Assembly (NCBI GenBank): GCA_045113695.1
Contig: JBGUJG010000027.1
Location: forward strand, 1-54,190
Length of the DNA stretch: 54,190 nucleotides
Source of the DNA: UBA4246 sp045113695
GTDB lineage: Bacteria; Bacillota; Clostridia; Christensenellales; Aristaeellaceae
Direction: 5' to 3'
The position numbers and the translations under genes are program-made. The notes beneath the pieces were generated by a model. That model worked only from the letters and a program-made list of their open reading frames with translations, did no database searches and was not told the DNA's origin. Below are positions 23,523 through 31,158 of the stretch, piece after piece (the first letter of the stretch is position 1; each line of letters begins with the position of its first letter).

Positions 23523-23897
23523 TCATTCCCCGTCCTGTTCCAGCGTCCAGCGGCGGATGGCGTCAAAGGTTTCCTTGCTCAGGTCGTGCTCGACCTTGCA
23601 GGCGTCTTCCTGCGCGGTCTTTTCATCGACGCCCAGGCCGATAAACAGCCGGGTCAGGACGCGGTGGCGCTCATAGATGCGTTCGGCAATTTCCTGGCCC
23701 TTGGGCAGCAGGGAAATCCGCCCGTCCTCAGCCATGGCGATATAGCCGTTCTCGCGCAGCCGCTTGGTGGCGTAACTGACGGAAGGCTTGGAGACGCCCA
23801 GGCTGCCCGCGATATCGACCGAGCGGATATAGCCGTGTTTTTCCTGCATCATCAGCATGGCTTCCAGATAATCTTCAGCTGATTTCATAATTTTCAT
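23523..23897 (-). CDS. DtxR/MntR-family metal-dependent regulator
   Basis: The 124-residue repressor has an N-terminal winged helix and a dimerisation domain, and lacks the SH3-like C-terminal domain of DtxR, as in MntR. Aligned with Bacillus subtilis MntR the ligands are Asp9, Glu12, His78, Glu103 and His104, but Cys100 replaces MntR Glu99, as in DtxR/IdeR. Metal preference (Mn or Fe) is therefore uncertain. The start at 23897 has GGAGG upstream; longer in-frame starts extend into sequence without similarity. No metal transporter gene is adjacent. Confidence 0.88.
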   Translation of the reverse strand: MKIMKSAEDYLEAMLMMQEKHGYIRSVDIAGSLGVSKPSVSYATKRLRENGYIAMAEDGRISLLPKGQEIAERIYERHRVLTRLFIGLGVDEKTAQEDACKVEHDLSKETFDAIRRWTLEQDGE

Positions 23898-23943
23898 GAT
23901 GAAAAACCTCCGGTTAGTACCTTCTATCTCACACATGGGAAAA

Positions 23944-23972
23944 GAATAGCACAAAAGACGGGAAAAAGCAAC
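23944..23972 (-). promoter_or_regulatory. Promoter of metal regulator gene
   Basis: On the minus strand TTGCTT, 17 bp and TATTCT lie 46 bp before the start codon. Confidence 0.55.
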
Positions 23973-24104
23973 AGAAAAGCGCAAACCGGCCGGGGTTTGC
24001 GCGGGAATCACACAAAGAGCAGAAAGAATACTGCTGAAATCGTAGGGGGGATACCTCATCCGTCAGCTGCGCTGACACTGCCGGGGCCTGGCTGCCCGTT
24101 GTCC

Positions 24105-24608
24105 TCAGGGATCGTCGAAGTGTTCCATCTTCCGGATCCGGGCGGCTTCTTCGAGGATTTTCTCCTTCCAGGTGTCGTCTTCGGCGTTCAGCTGATAGGC
24201 CCGGAAGCCGTAATGCCCGGCGCAGGAGCAGATGACCGTCTCGTCGTCGACGTGCAGGGAGATATGATAGCGGTTCGGCAGCTTCTGCGGCAGGATTTCC
24301 CTGCGTCCCCGCTGTACTTCCTGCTGGTGGCGGTATCCGTTGACGATGCCGTCCAGGCGGACGCCGTAGAAGCGGAAGAGACTGCGGATATACCGCTCCG
24401 AGCGGAAGGACGAGGTGTAGATCCAGACCTCATAGCCCTGCGCCTGCAGGGTTCTGAGCAGGTCCGGCGTGCCCAGGCGGAGCCGTTCCTTAAACAGGTT
24501 TTTCAGCGGGAAGGGGAGCGGGGGCTCGGTTTTGTGGGTCTTCGGGGAGACGAAAAGCACTTCGTCCAGGTCAAACGAGACCCGCATTTTCAAGGGCTGC
24601 TGTTTCAT
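24105..24608 (-). CDS. Stand-alone HAD-like protein
   Basis: The 167-residue protein has the features of a small HAD-type hydrolase: FDLDEVLF with both aspartates (Asp13, Asp15), IYTSS (about 64-67) and HVDDETVI with the acidic pair Asp121/Asp122. It is clearly homologous to the C-terminal half of the protein encoded directly upstream, matching along its whole length (compare GYEVWIYTSSFRSERYIRSL with GYDVWVYTARYYSLDRLRML). The start overlaps the upstream stop as ATGA, so the two are translationally coupled. The substrate is unknown. Confidence 0.75.
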   Translation of the reverse strand: MKQQPLKMRVSFDLDEVLFVSPKTHKTEPPLPFPLKNLFKERLRLGTPDLLRTLQAQGYEVWIYTSSFRSERYIRSLFRFYGVRLDGIVNGYRHQQEVQRGRREILPQKLPNRYHISLHVDDETVICSCAGHYGFRAYQLNAEDDTWKEKILEEAARIRKMEHFDDP

Positions 24609-25564
24609 AGGCCGTTCTTTTCCTGATGGTCGGAAGGCCGGGCTTCATCCAGCCGGGAAAACGCGTCCATGACCGCCTGGGACCAGGATGCGGCGGACAG
24701 ATCCAGGGGGATTTCCACGAAATCTTTGGACCGGGAAGAGGTCATCAGCACCGATTCGCTGTCGACATGGATCGTGGACTGGTATTTCGCGTCGATCAGG
24801 GGCTTGAGGGTTTCCTTGACCTCCGTTTCAAACGGCCCTCTGCGGGCGGCGCCGGTGATCACGCCGACGACGGGGCTGGAATAGCAGGCAAAGAGCATAC
24901 GCAGCCGGTCCAGCGAATAATACCGGGCGGTATACACCCAGACGTCGTACCCGTGAGAGGCCAGGAAACGGAACAGAGCCGGAACGCCCCGGCGGATCTT
25001 CTGCGGGAAGGCACGGCGGAGGAAAAAAGGCAGGGTTTTTTCAAAGCCGTTTTCATCGCCCGGGGAGGCGTCGAACACCGTTTCTTCCAGGTCGAAGGTG
25101 ACCCGGCGGTCGTGCCGGGAGGCAAGCAGCATGTTCTCGATGTCTTCCTTCTGGGTCAGGCTGACGATGTGGATCGGCAGCCGCCTGATGCCGATGCGGC
25201 AGGCAGCCGCCCAGCGGTGGTGCCCGTTGAGGATCATATAGCCGTCCGGTCGGATTTTCTGAACCTCCAGGGGCTCGCCCAGGCTGGTGCCCGCCTCCTC
25301 CGTCTCGACGGAGCCGACGGTATCCAGGCCGTCCCGGCGCATTTCCCGCTCGTATTTGGCAATGATGCCGTAATGGGGTCCGATTCTCGGGTCGCAGAAC
25401 TCGTCGTCCGGGTTGGGATGGAGCTTTGTGACGCGGGCGTGGCGGACCAGGAGCCGGGTCAGCAGCAGGGGCTTTACCGGATACCAAAGGCCGCGGATGC
25501 TGTTGAGCTCCGCTTCCAGAAATTCCTGAAACTGGGCGGGGGAGACGGTTGCTTCATTTCCCAT
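24605..25564 (-). CDS. ParB/sulfiredoxin-fold–HAD fusion protein
   Basis: The 319-residue protein has two parts. Residues about 45-138 fit a ParB/sulfiredoxin-type fold, with the signature LNGHHRWAAACRIG (Gly114, His115, His116, Arg117); this fold binds and sometimes hydrolyses nucleotides. Residues about 152-295 are a HAD-like domain with FDLEETVF (Asp158, Glu160) and HVDSESVL. Compared with the neighbouring stand-alone homologue, the second catalytic Asp is Glu and the acidic pair is Asp-Ser, so phosphatase activity is doubtful. It is the middle gene of a three-gene operon, 23 bp after the E2-like gene. The function is not known. Confidence 0.7.
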   Translation of the reverse strand: MGNEATVSPAQFQEFLEAELNSIRGLWYPVKPLLLTRLLVRHARVTKLHPNPDDEFCDPRIGPHYGIIAKYEREMRRDGLDTVGSVETEEAGTSLGEPLEVQKIRPDGYMILNGHHRWAAACRIGIRRLPIHIVSLTQKEDIENMLLASRHDRRVTFDLEETVFDASPGDENGFEKTLPFFLRRAFPQKIRRGVPALFRFLASHGYDVWVYTARYYSLDRLRMLFACYSSPVVGVITGAARRGPFETEVKETLKPLIDAKYQSTIHVDSESVLMTSSRSKDFVEIPLDLSAASWSQAVMDAFSRLDEARPSDHQEKNGL

Positions 25565-25587
25565 GACGGTCTTCCTCTTTGGCAGGT

Positions 25588-26478
25588 TCAGCGGAGATGC
25601 TCAGGCAGCCTGGCGACATGGCCCTGGTCAGGCTTGACCTCTTCCGGCGGCTGTTCCAGCAGGGACGGATTGGACAGGTATTTAAGCATGTTGTACAGCA
25701 GCATCCCGAACACCCGGCCCGGAGCCACGCGCTCGTCTACCGTGATGCCGATGGGCAGGGTGCGCTTGCGGACGGGCTTTCCGTCCGCCCCGATCTCGTT
25801 GCTGCGGCGGATCGCGCCCATGGCCCAGAACATCGTTGTGGAGCCGAAATTATACAGGTGGTGATGGACCGCCGGCACGCCGATGGATGTGTTGTTGGTC
25901 ATGAAGAGGCTGGTGTGGAAGGGGCTGGCGTCGATGATCGCTTTGGGCATCGCCCCGTGCCTGTCCAGCCACTTGAGGAAGGACACGGCCGGGCGGAGAA
26001 CGGCCGGCTTGAGCAGGGCCTTGGCCACTTTCATCGTGGCGTTTTCGGCCTCCTCTTTCCGGGCCTCGTCGATCACCTCAGATACCCGGCGGGACACGTC
26101 GAAAATCGTGTCGTGGGGGTCAAAATAGCACTTGGTGGTGTTTTCTTCCACGTCGGAGGGGGAGGGACCGTTGCTGCGCAGGACGGCGAAGGAGACGCTC
26201 AGGGTCTTTCGGGCATAGGTGTTTTTATTGACGATGAAGCGGTTCAGCTCCGGCAGCTCGGCGACGGTCCGCACGTAGGCCGCGATGACGATGTCCATGA
26301 AGCGGATTTTATGCCCTTCGCCCTCTTTCTCGACCACATAACGGGCCAGCTTGGCATAATCCACCTCATACGTCAGCATCACCTGGGAATCGGACCGCTC
26401 CGGCATGATGTGCGGGATCAGCCCGGCAATGGGGTCGCTGTATCTGATCAGATATCCGTCCGAACGATGACCGAACAT
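25588..26478 (-). CDS. E2-like acyltransferase (CAT fold) with altered active site
   Basis: The 296-residue protein resembles the catalytic domain of 2-oxo acid dehydrogenase E2 and chloramphenicol acetyltransferase but has no lipoyl or peripheral-subunit domains. The C-terminal half (SPFHTSLFMTNNTSIGVP, FGSTTMFWAMG, KRTLPIGITVDERVAPG) is characteristic. The catalytic motif of E2 enzymes, DHRxxDG, reads DERVAPG at residues 248-254, so both the general-base His and the Asp are lost. It may bind an acyl-CoA or act as a scaffold. It is first in an operon with the ParB-HAD fusion and HAD genes, behind a good promoter. Confidence 0.72.
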   Translation of the reverse strand: MFGHRSDGYLIRYSDPIAGLIPHIMPERSDSQVMLTYEVDYAKLARYVVEKEGEGHKIRFMDIVIAAYVRTVAELPELNRFIVNKNTYARKTLSVSFAVLRSNGPSPSDVEENTTKCYFDPHDTIFDVSRRVSEVIDEARKEEAENATMKVAKALLKPAVLRPAVSFLKWLDRHGAMPKAIIDASPFHTSLFMTNNTSIGVPAVHHHLYNFGSTTMFWAMGAIRRSNEIGADGKPVRKRTLPIGITVDERVAPGRVFGMLLYNMLKYLSNPSLLEQPPEEVKPDQGHVARLPEHLR

Positions 26479-26531
26479 AGAAGATCTCCTCTCTGCCGCG
26501 GAAGCAACGGGAATATACTGTGTGAAACTAT

Positions 26532-26560
26532 AGTATATCTTATTGCAGGGATTCCGTCAA
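26532..26560 (-). promoter_or_regulatory. Promoter of the E2-like/ParB-HAD/HAD operon
   Basis: On the minus strand TTGACG, 17 bp and TATACT lie about 55 bp before the E2-like gene. Confidence 0.75.
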
Positions 26561-26568
26561 ACAATAAA

Positions 26569-27810
26569 TCATACGGGCAGGTTTTCCGGGTGAGCGGGCT
26601 TGCCTTCTTCATGATTTCCGGCGGGAAGGAACGGTTCAGCGGGAGCGGGCTGTCCGGGCGTAAGCGTCCGGACGATGTTCTGCAGGGCTGCCCGCAGGGG
26701 AGCGGTGTTCCTGAGGGCCCTCCGGCGGCCGTCTTCGATCAGGGCGCCGCTGCCGGCGACCAGGAGCTTCTGCGCCGCCTGCAGGAAGCCGGCCTGCCGT
26801 TCGCCAGTCAGGATCCTAAGGCCGGCCATCAGGGCGCGCAGGCCGTTGGCGGGGGTCTGGCGCAGGTCGATCTCCGGGTTCTTTTTGTCCTCCTCCAGGG
26901 CGACGAAGATCGCCTCGGTGAAGGAACGCCGTTCGTCGTCCGACATCTCGTCCAGCCATCGGCGGATGGTTTCGTTCAGCAGCAGGCTGGAGGGGGACAG
27001 GCTGTTCGCCGGCAGGAAAGACGGGCCGAGCACTTCCCAGGTATAGGGATCGTGCTGCATGACCCCCTTGCCCCTGCTCCGGACGATCAGGCGCCTGCCT
27101 CGGTTGGACATCAGGATGCCGACCAGGGACGATTCCGGCAGGATCAGGCGGACCTTGGGCAGGATCCCGGCGTACTGCGGGGAATCCGCTACTTTGCTGT
27201 TGAAGCCCGGGCCGTCGTTGGAGCAGACGTAAACGACCCGCTCCTGCACGGCGGGATCGGCAAAGGCGGCGGCGTATACCGCCAGGTTGCCGCCCTTGGA
27301 ATGGCCGCCGGCGACCAGGGGAAGGCCGGTCCGCTCCGCGGCCCCGGTCAGGTAGCGGACGGCGTCCTGCTGGCCGGGGGTTTCCGGCAGGTAGCTCATG
27401 TTGAAATCTTCCCGCCAGCCGGTGATGGTCGTGTCCGTCCCGCGGAAAGCGGCGTAGGCCGCGATACCCGGCACGGTAAAGGTCACGGCGGAAAACTGCT
27501 CCTGCTTTTCGTCGTCAATCTCGTCGGTGTAAGCCGACAGGAGCACGTCCCGGAAGCGGCGGCCCGCGGCCGCGGCGATCAGGACGGGTCGGGGGTTGTT
27601 GATCAGCTTCGTCTGGTTCCGCCGGGCTGCGAGGTACCGGTCGCAGGCTTCGGCGAGGGGAACCGCGCCTTCCTCCCGCGCGCCGGGGACGATGTCCCGG
27701 AAGTTGCAGTAGGCGATTTCGGACAGAATCAGATTGTCCACCAGATTGGGCGGGTCCTGCGCAAAGGTCAGGTCTCCCCGCCAGTGGAGATAGTCAAGGA
27801 TGTTGGGCAT
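26569..27810 (-). CDS. DUF2974 (Mbeg1-like) alpha/beta hydrolase
   Basis: The 413-residue protein matches DUF2974, lipase-like alpha/beta hydrolases common in Clostridia. The nucleophile elbow is GHSKGGN (Ser171), preceded by AFRGTDTTITGWREDF, which supplies the oxyanion region typical of class 3 lipases. N-terminal residues (LDYLHWRGDLTF, NLVDNLILSEIAY) fit the family. No signal peptide is seen, so it acts in the cytoplasm or at the membrane. The start at 27810 lacks a clear ribosome site; longer in-frame sequence is derived from a dispersed repeat and is unlikely to be native. The substrate is unknown. Confidence 0.8.
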   Translation of the reverse strand: MPNILDYLHWRGDLTFAQDPPNLVDNLILSEIAYCNFRDIVPGAREEGAVPLAEACDRYLAARRNQTKLINNPRPVLIAAAAGRRFRDVLLSAYTDEIDDEKQEQFSAVTFTVPGIAAYAAFRGTDTTITGWREDFNMSYLPETPGQQDAVRYLTGAAERTGLPLVAGGHSKGGNLAVYAAAFADPAVQERVVYVCSNDGPGFNSKVADSPQYAGILPKVRLILPESSLVGILMSNRGRRLIVRSRGKGVMQHDPYTWEVLGPSFLPANSLSPSSLLLNETIRRWLDEMSDDERRSFTEAIFVALEEDKKNPEIDLRQTPANGLRALMAGLRILTGERQAGFLQAAQKLLVAGSGALIEDGRRRALRNTAPLRAALQNIVRTLTPGQPAPAEPFLPAGNHEEGKPAHPENLPV

Positions 27811-27849
27811 AGGCGTTCTCGATTCGCAAATCTGAATAAGTAATTGAAT

Positions 27850-27960
27850 GCAATTCGTAATTCTTAATGCGTAATGCGTAATTTTATATACTATTGACAC
27901 GTACGGACGGCGGGGAGAAACTCCGCTGCCGCAGGCAGCGCATTACGCATTACGCATTAT
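27850..27960. repeat. Inverted pair of TAATGCG repeats with GC hairpin
   Basis: TAATGCG heptamers read forward at about 27866-27882 and as the reverse complement at about 27941-27960, so they form an inverted pair about 60 bp apart. Next to the right copy lies GCTGCC-gca-GGCAGC and then CTCC (GGAG on the other strand), the same module as after thrS. The right copy supplies the last codons (Asn-Ala-stop) of the malic enzyme gene. Confidence 0.65.
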
Positions 27961-29110
27961 CTTTCTCCCACGCTTCCGCCACGGCCCGGGCGACCGCCGG
28001 ACCGACGCGGGGATCGAAGGCGGCGGGGAGGAGATTGGTTTCGGAAAGCTCGTTTTCCGGGATCAGGGCGGCCAGGGCAAAGGAGGCGGCCCGCTTCATT
28101 TCTTCCGTGATCCGTTTGGCGCGGGCGTCCAGCGCCCCGCGGAACAGGCCGGGGAAGGCCAGCACGTTGTTGATCTGGTTGGGATGGTCGCTGCGCCCGG
28201 TGCCGACGATGCGCGCACCGGCGGCAAGGGCTTCTTCCGGCTCGATCTCCGGCACCGGGTTGGCCATCGGGAAGACGATCGCCCCGTCCGCCATCGAGCG
28301 GACCATATCGGCGGAAACGATATGCGGGGCGCTGACGCCGATCAGGACGTCCGCTCCCTTCATCGCGTCGGCCAGGCCGCCGGCCGTTCCTTCCGGGTTG
28401 GTCAGGCTGGCCATGTCCGCCTGGGCGGGGTTCATCGGGAGGCCTTCGCACAGGATTCCGGCCCGGTCGACCATTTTGAGATGGCGCAGGCCCAGGCTCA
28501 GCAGATGCCGGCCGATGGCGATGCCCGCCGAGCCAGCCCCGTTGATCACCGCGCGGACTTCCCCGATGTCCTTGCCCACGACCTTGAGGGCGTTCATCAG
28601 GGCGGCGGCGACGACGATCGCCGTGCCGTGCTGGTCGTCGTGGAACACTGGGATGTCGCAGAGTTCCTGCAGCTTCCGCTCGATTTCAAAGCAGCGGGGG
28701 GCGGCGATGTCCTCCAGGTTGATGCCGCCGAAGGATCCGGAAATCAGGTACACGGTGCGGACGAACTCGTCCACGTCTTTGGTGCGGACGCACAGGGGGA
28801 AGGCGTCCACCCCGCCGAATTCCTTGAAGAGGGCGCACTTGCCCTCCATCACAGGCATGCCGGCCTCCGGCCCGATGTCCCCCAGGCCCAGCACGGCGGT
28901 CCCGTCCGTGATCACGGCCACGAGGTTGTGCCGCCGGGTGAGGGTGAAGGATTTTTCATAGTCTTTCTGTATCTCCAGGCAGGGCTGGGCCACGCCCGGG
29001 GTGTAGGCCAGGGACAGGTCTTCCCGGTTTCTGATTTTGATCCGGGAAACGACTTCGATCTTTCCCTGCCATTCCGCGTGCTTTTTGAATGATTCCTGTG
29101 CGTAATTCAC
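27950..29110 (-). CDS. NAD(P)-dependent malic enzyme, copy 1
   Basis: The 386-residue cytoplasmic enzyme converts malate to pyruvate and CO2 with reduction of NAD(P). It is of the short bacterial type without a phosphotransacetylase tail. Signatures are LAYTPGVAQPC, GLGDIGPEAGMPVMEGKC, the metal-binding FHDDQHGTA and the dinucleotide-binding GAGSAGIA. The GTG start has AAGGAG seven bases upstream; longer frames lack similarity. The C terminus is set by a TAATGCG repeat. A second, related malic enzyme is encoded at 51390-52562. Confidence 0.93.
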   Translation of the reverse strand: MNYAQESFKKHAEWQGKIEVVSRIKIRNREDLSLAYTPGVAQPCLEIQKDYEKSFTLTRRHNLVAVITDGTAVLGLGDIGPEAGMPVMEGKCALFKEFGGVDAFPLCVRTKDVDEFVRTVYLISGSFGGINLEDIAAPRCFEIERKLQELCDIPVFHDDQHGTAIVVAAALMNALKVVGKDIGEVRAVINGAGSAGIAIGRHLLSLGLRHLKMVDRAGILCEGLPMNPAQADMASLTNPEGTAGGLADAMKGADVLIGVSAPHIVSADMVRSMADGAIVFPMANPVPEIEPEEALAAGARIVGTGRSDHPNQINNVLAFPGLFRGALDARAKRITEEMKRAASFALAALIPENELSETNLLPAAFDPRVGPAVARAVAEAWEKDNA

Positions 29111-29144
29111 GGCGGTTCTCCTTAATTGCTTGACGTCACTTATT

Positions 29145-29172
29145 ATTATAGCTTTTTTTCCTGAAAAATCAA
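29145..29172 (-). promoter_or_regulatory. Promoter of malic enzyme 1
   Basis: On the minus strand TTGATT, a 16-bp spacer and TATAAT lie 35 bp before the GTG start. Confidence 0.65.
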
Positions 29173-29194
29173 TAACGTGAAAGGCTTGCCGGCG

Positions 29195-29223
29195 TTGCGA
29201 AATGCGCATCGGGATGTTATAAT
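29195..29223 (+). promoter_or_regulatory. Promoter of the GH13 gene
   Basis: TTGCGA, 17 bp and TATAAT lie about 70 bp before the TTG start at 29293, divergent from the malic enzyme promoter. Confidence 0.75.
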
Positions 29224-29292
29224 AGCACGGAAGACAACCAGATCAGGCAAACCGGCAGCCGCCGGAGCGCACAGGGACAGGAGGAATAAGCT

Positions 29293-31137
29293 TTGAAAAA
29301 GCATTGGAAAGCCGAATTTGCCGCCCGCTTCCGCCGCCATGAGGACGAGCTCAAGTGGCTGTACTGCGAGCTGTATCACAGCAATATGAAGGCCTATGAC
29401 GCGTTCTGCGGTATGCTGTATGCCGCCTGGGAACAGCGGCCGGAAAAGCTCAGGCTGATGGACCGCGCCCGGGAAGAATATCCGGACTGGTACAAGGGCC
29501 ATGACCTGGTCGGGATGCTGATGTATGTGGACGCTTTCGCCGGAACCCTCCGCGGGGTTCAGGAAAAGCTCCCCTATATCACGGACTGCGGGGTCAATTA
29601 CCTCCACCTGATGCCCCTGCTGGAAAGCCCGAAAGGGAGGAGCGACGGCGGGTATGCCGTCAGCGATTTCCGGAAGGTGCAGCCGGAGCTGGGCACGATG
29701 GAAGACCTGGCGGCCCTGGCGGACGAAGCCCATGAGCAGGGCATCGCCATCTGCCTGGACTTTGTGATGAACCACACCAGCGAGGATCACGAGTGGGCGC
29801 GCCGGGCCCGGGCGGGGGAAAAGGAATACCAGGACCGGTATTTTTTCTATGACGACTGGACGATCCCCAACGCCTTCGAGCAGACCGTGCCTCAGGTATT
29901 CCCGACCACCGCGCCGGGCAATTTCACCTGGTGTGAGGAAGCGCAGAAGGTCGTGATGACCACCTTCTACCCCTACCAGTGGGACCTCAATTATGCCAAT
30001 CCCGTCGTTTTCAACGAGATGACGGACAATATGCTGTATCTGTGCAACCACGGCGTAGATGTCATCCGCCTGGACGCCGTGCCCTATATCTGGAAGGCCC
30101 TGGGCACCCCGTGCCGCAACCTCCTGCAGGTGCACACCCTGGTGCGGATGATGCGGATGGTCTGCGAGATCGTCTGCCCGGGCACGCTGCTGCTGGGCGA
30201 GGTGGTGATGGAGCCCAGCAAGGTGGTCCCGTACTTCGGCACGGTCGAAAAGCCGGAGTGCCACCTGCTCTACAACGTGACGACCATGGCGACGATCTGG
30301 CACACCGTCGCGACGAAGGATACGCGGCTGCTTGCCCACCAGCTGAGCCAGGTCTTCGCCCTGCCGAAGGAATACACCTTCCTCAACTACCTGCGCTGCC
30401 ACGACGACATCGGCTGGGGGCTGGACTATGGGTTCCTGTCGCAGTTCGGCCAGCAGGAGGTGCCGCATAAAAAGTATTTAAACGACTACCTGACCGGCAA
30501 GTGGCCCGGCAGCCCGGCCCGGGGCGAGCTGTACAACGACGACCCGCGGCTGGGGGACGCCCGTCTCTGCGGGACCACGGCTTCCCTGTGCGGCGTCGAA
30601 GCCGCCCGGGCAAACGGAGACGCCGCCGCCATGGACAGCGCCCTGCGCCTGGACGAAACCCTGCACGCCTTCATGTTTGCCTTGAGCGGGGTGCCGGTCC
30701 TCTACAGCGGCGACGAGATCGCCCAGGAGAATGACAACGGCTACCACGATGATCCGCTGAAGAAAGAAGACAGCCGCTACCTCCACCGGGGCAGCCTGGA
30801 CTGGGAGAAGGCGGAGCTCCGCCGGGACGAAACGACGCCGGAGGGAAGGGTGTTCGCCGCCATCCGCCGGATGGAAGAGCTGCGGGGAGCCCATCCCGTC
30901 TTTGATACGGCGGCGGATCTGTGGCTGCCGGAAACCGGCAGCGATCAGGTGCTGGGCATCGGCCGCTATTACCGGGGTGAGCAGCTGCTGGCCCTGTTCA
31001 ATTTCGGGGACGCGGGGAAGACCGCCTGGCTGCGGGACGACAAGACGTACAAGGATCTGCTCAGCGGGGAAGAGGTGCCGGCGGGGGCGGTCAAAGTCCC
31101 GGCCCACGGCTTCCGGTGGCTGCTGTACACTTTTTAA
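29293..31137 (+). CDS. Amylosucrase-type GH13 enzyme
   Basis: The 614-residue enzyme belongs to glycoside hydrolase family 13, subgroup of amylosucrase, which uses sucrose to extend alpha-1,4-glucans and releases fructose. Catalytic residues are the nucleophile Asp261 in DVIRLDAVPYIWK, the acid Glu303 in LLGEVVM and the stabilising Asp371 in LRCHDDIGWG; the spacing is close to that of Neisseria amylosucrase. LHLMPLLESP and SDGGYAVSDFR are also typical, the Asp of SDGG being important for sucrose recognition. No signal peptide is seen, so it works inside the cell. The start is TTG behind GGAGG. It heads a block with a HAD phosphatase and a sucrose-type PTS. Hydrolysis or sucrose phosphorolysis cannot be excluded. 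Confidence 0.85.
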   Translation: MKKHWKAEFAARFRRHEDELKWLYCELYHSNMKAYDAFCGMLYAAWEQRPEKLRLMDRAREEYPDWYKGHDLVGMLMYVDAFAGTLRGVQEKLPYITDCGVNYLHLMPLLESPKGRSDGGYAVSDFRKVQPELGTMEDLAALADEAHEQGIAICLDFVMNHTSEDHEWARRARAGEKEYQDRYFFYDDWTIPNAFEQTVPQVFPTTAPGNFTWCEEAQKVVMTTFYPYQWDLNYANPVVFNEMTDNMLYLCNHGVDVIRLDAVPYIWKALGTPCRNLLQVHTLVRMMRMVCEIVCPGTLLLGEVVMEPSKVVPYFGTVEKPECHLLYNVTTMATIWHTVATKDTRLLAHQLSQVFALPKEYTFLNYLRCHDDIGWGLDYGFLSQFGQQEVPHKKYLNDYLTGKWPGSPARGELYNDDPRLGDARLCGTTASLCGVEAARANGDAAAMDSALRLDETLHAFMFALSGVPVLYSGDEIAQENDNGYHDDPLKKEDSRYLHRGSLDWEKAELRRDETTPEGRVFAAIRRMEELRGAHPVFDTAADLWLPETGSDQVLGIGRYYRGEQLLALFNFGDAGKTAWLRDDKTYKDLLSGEEVPAGAVKVPAHGFRWLLYTF

Positions 31138-31158
31138 AACGGCAATAAAGGGGTCATT

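Noticed and set aside
25579..27843. 754-codon plus-strand reading frame
   Set aside because: It lies opposite the E2-like and DUF2974 genes, crosses the operon promoter and shows no domain. The opposite-strand genes have family motifs and ribosome sites.
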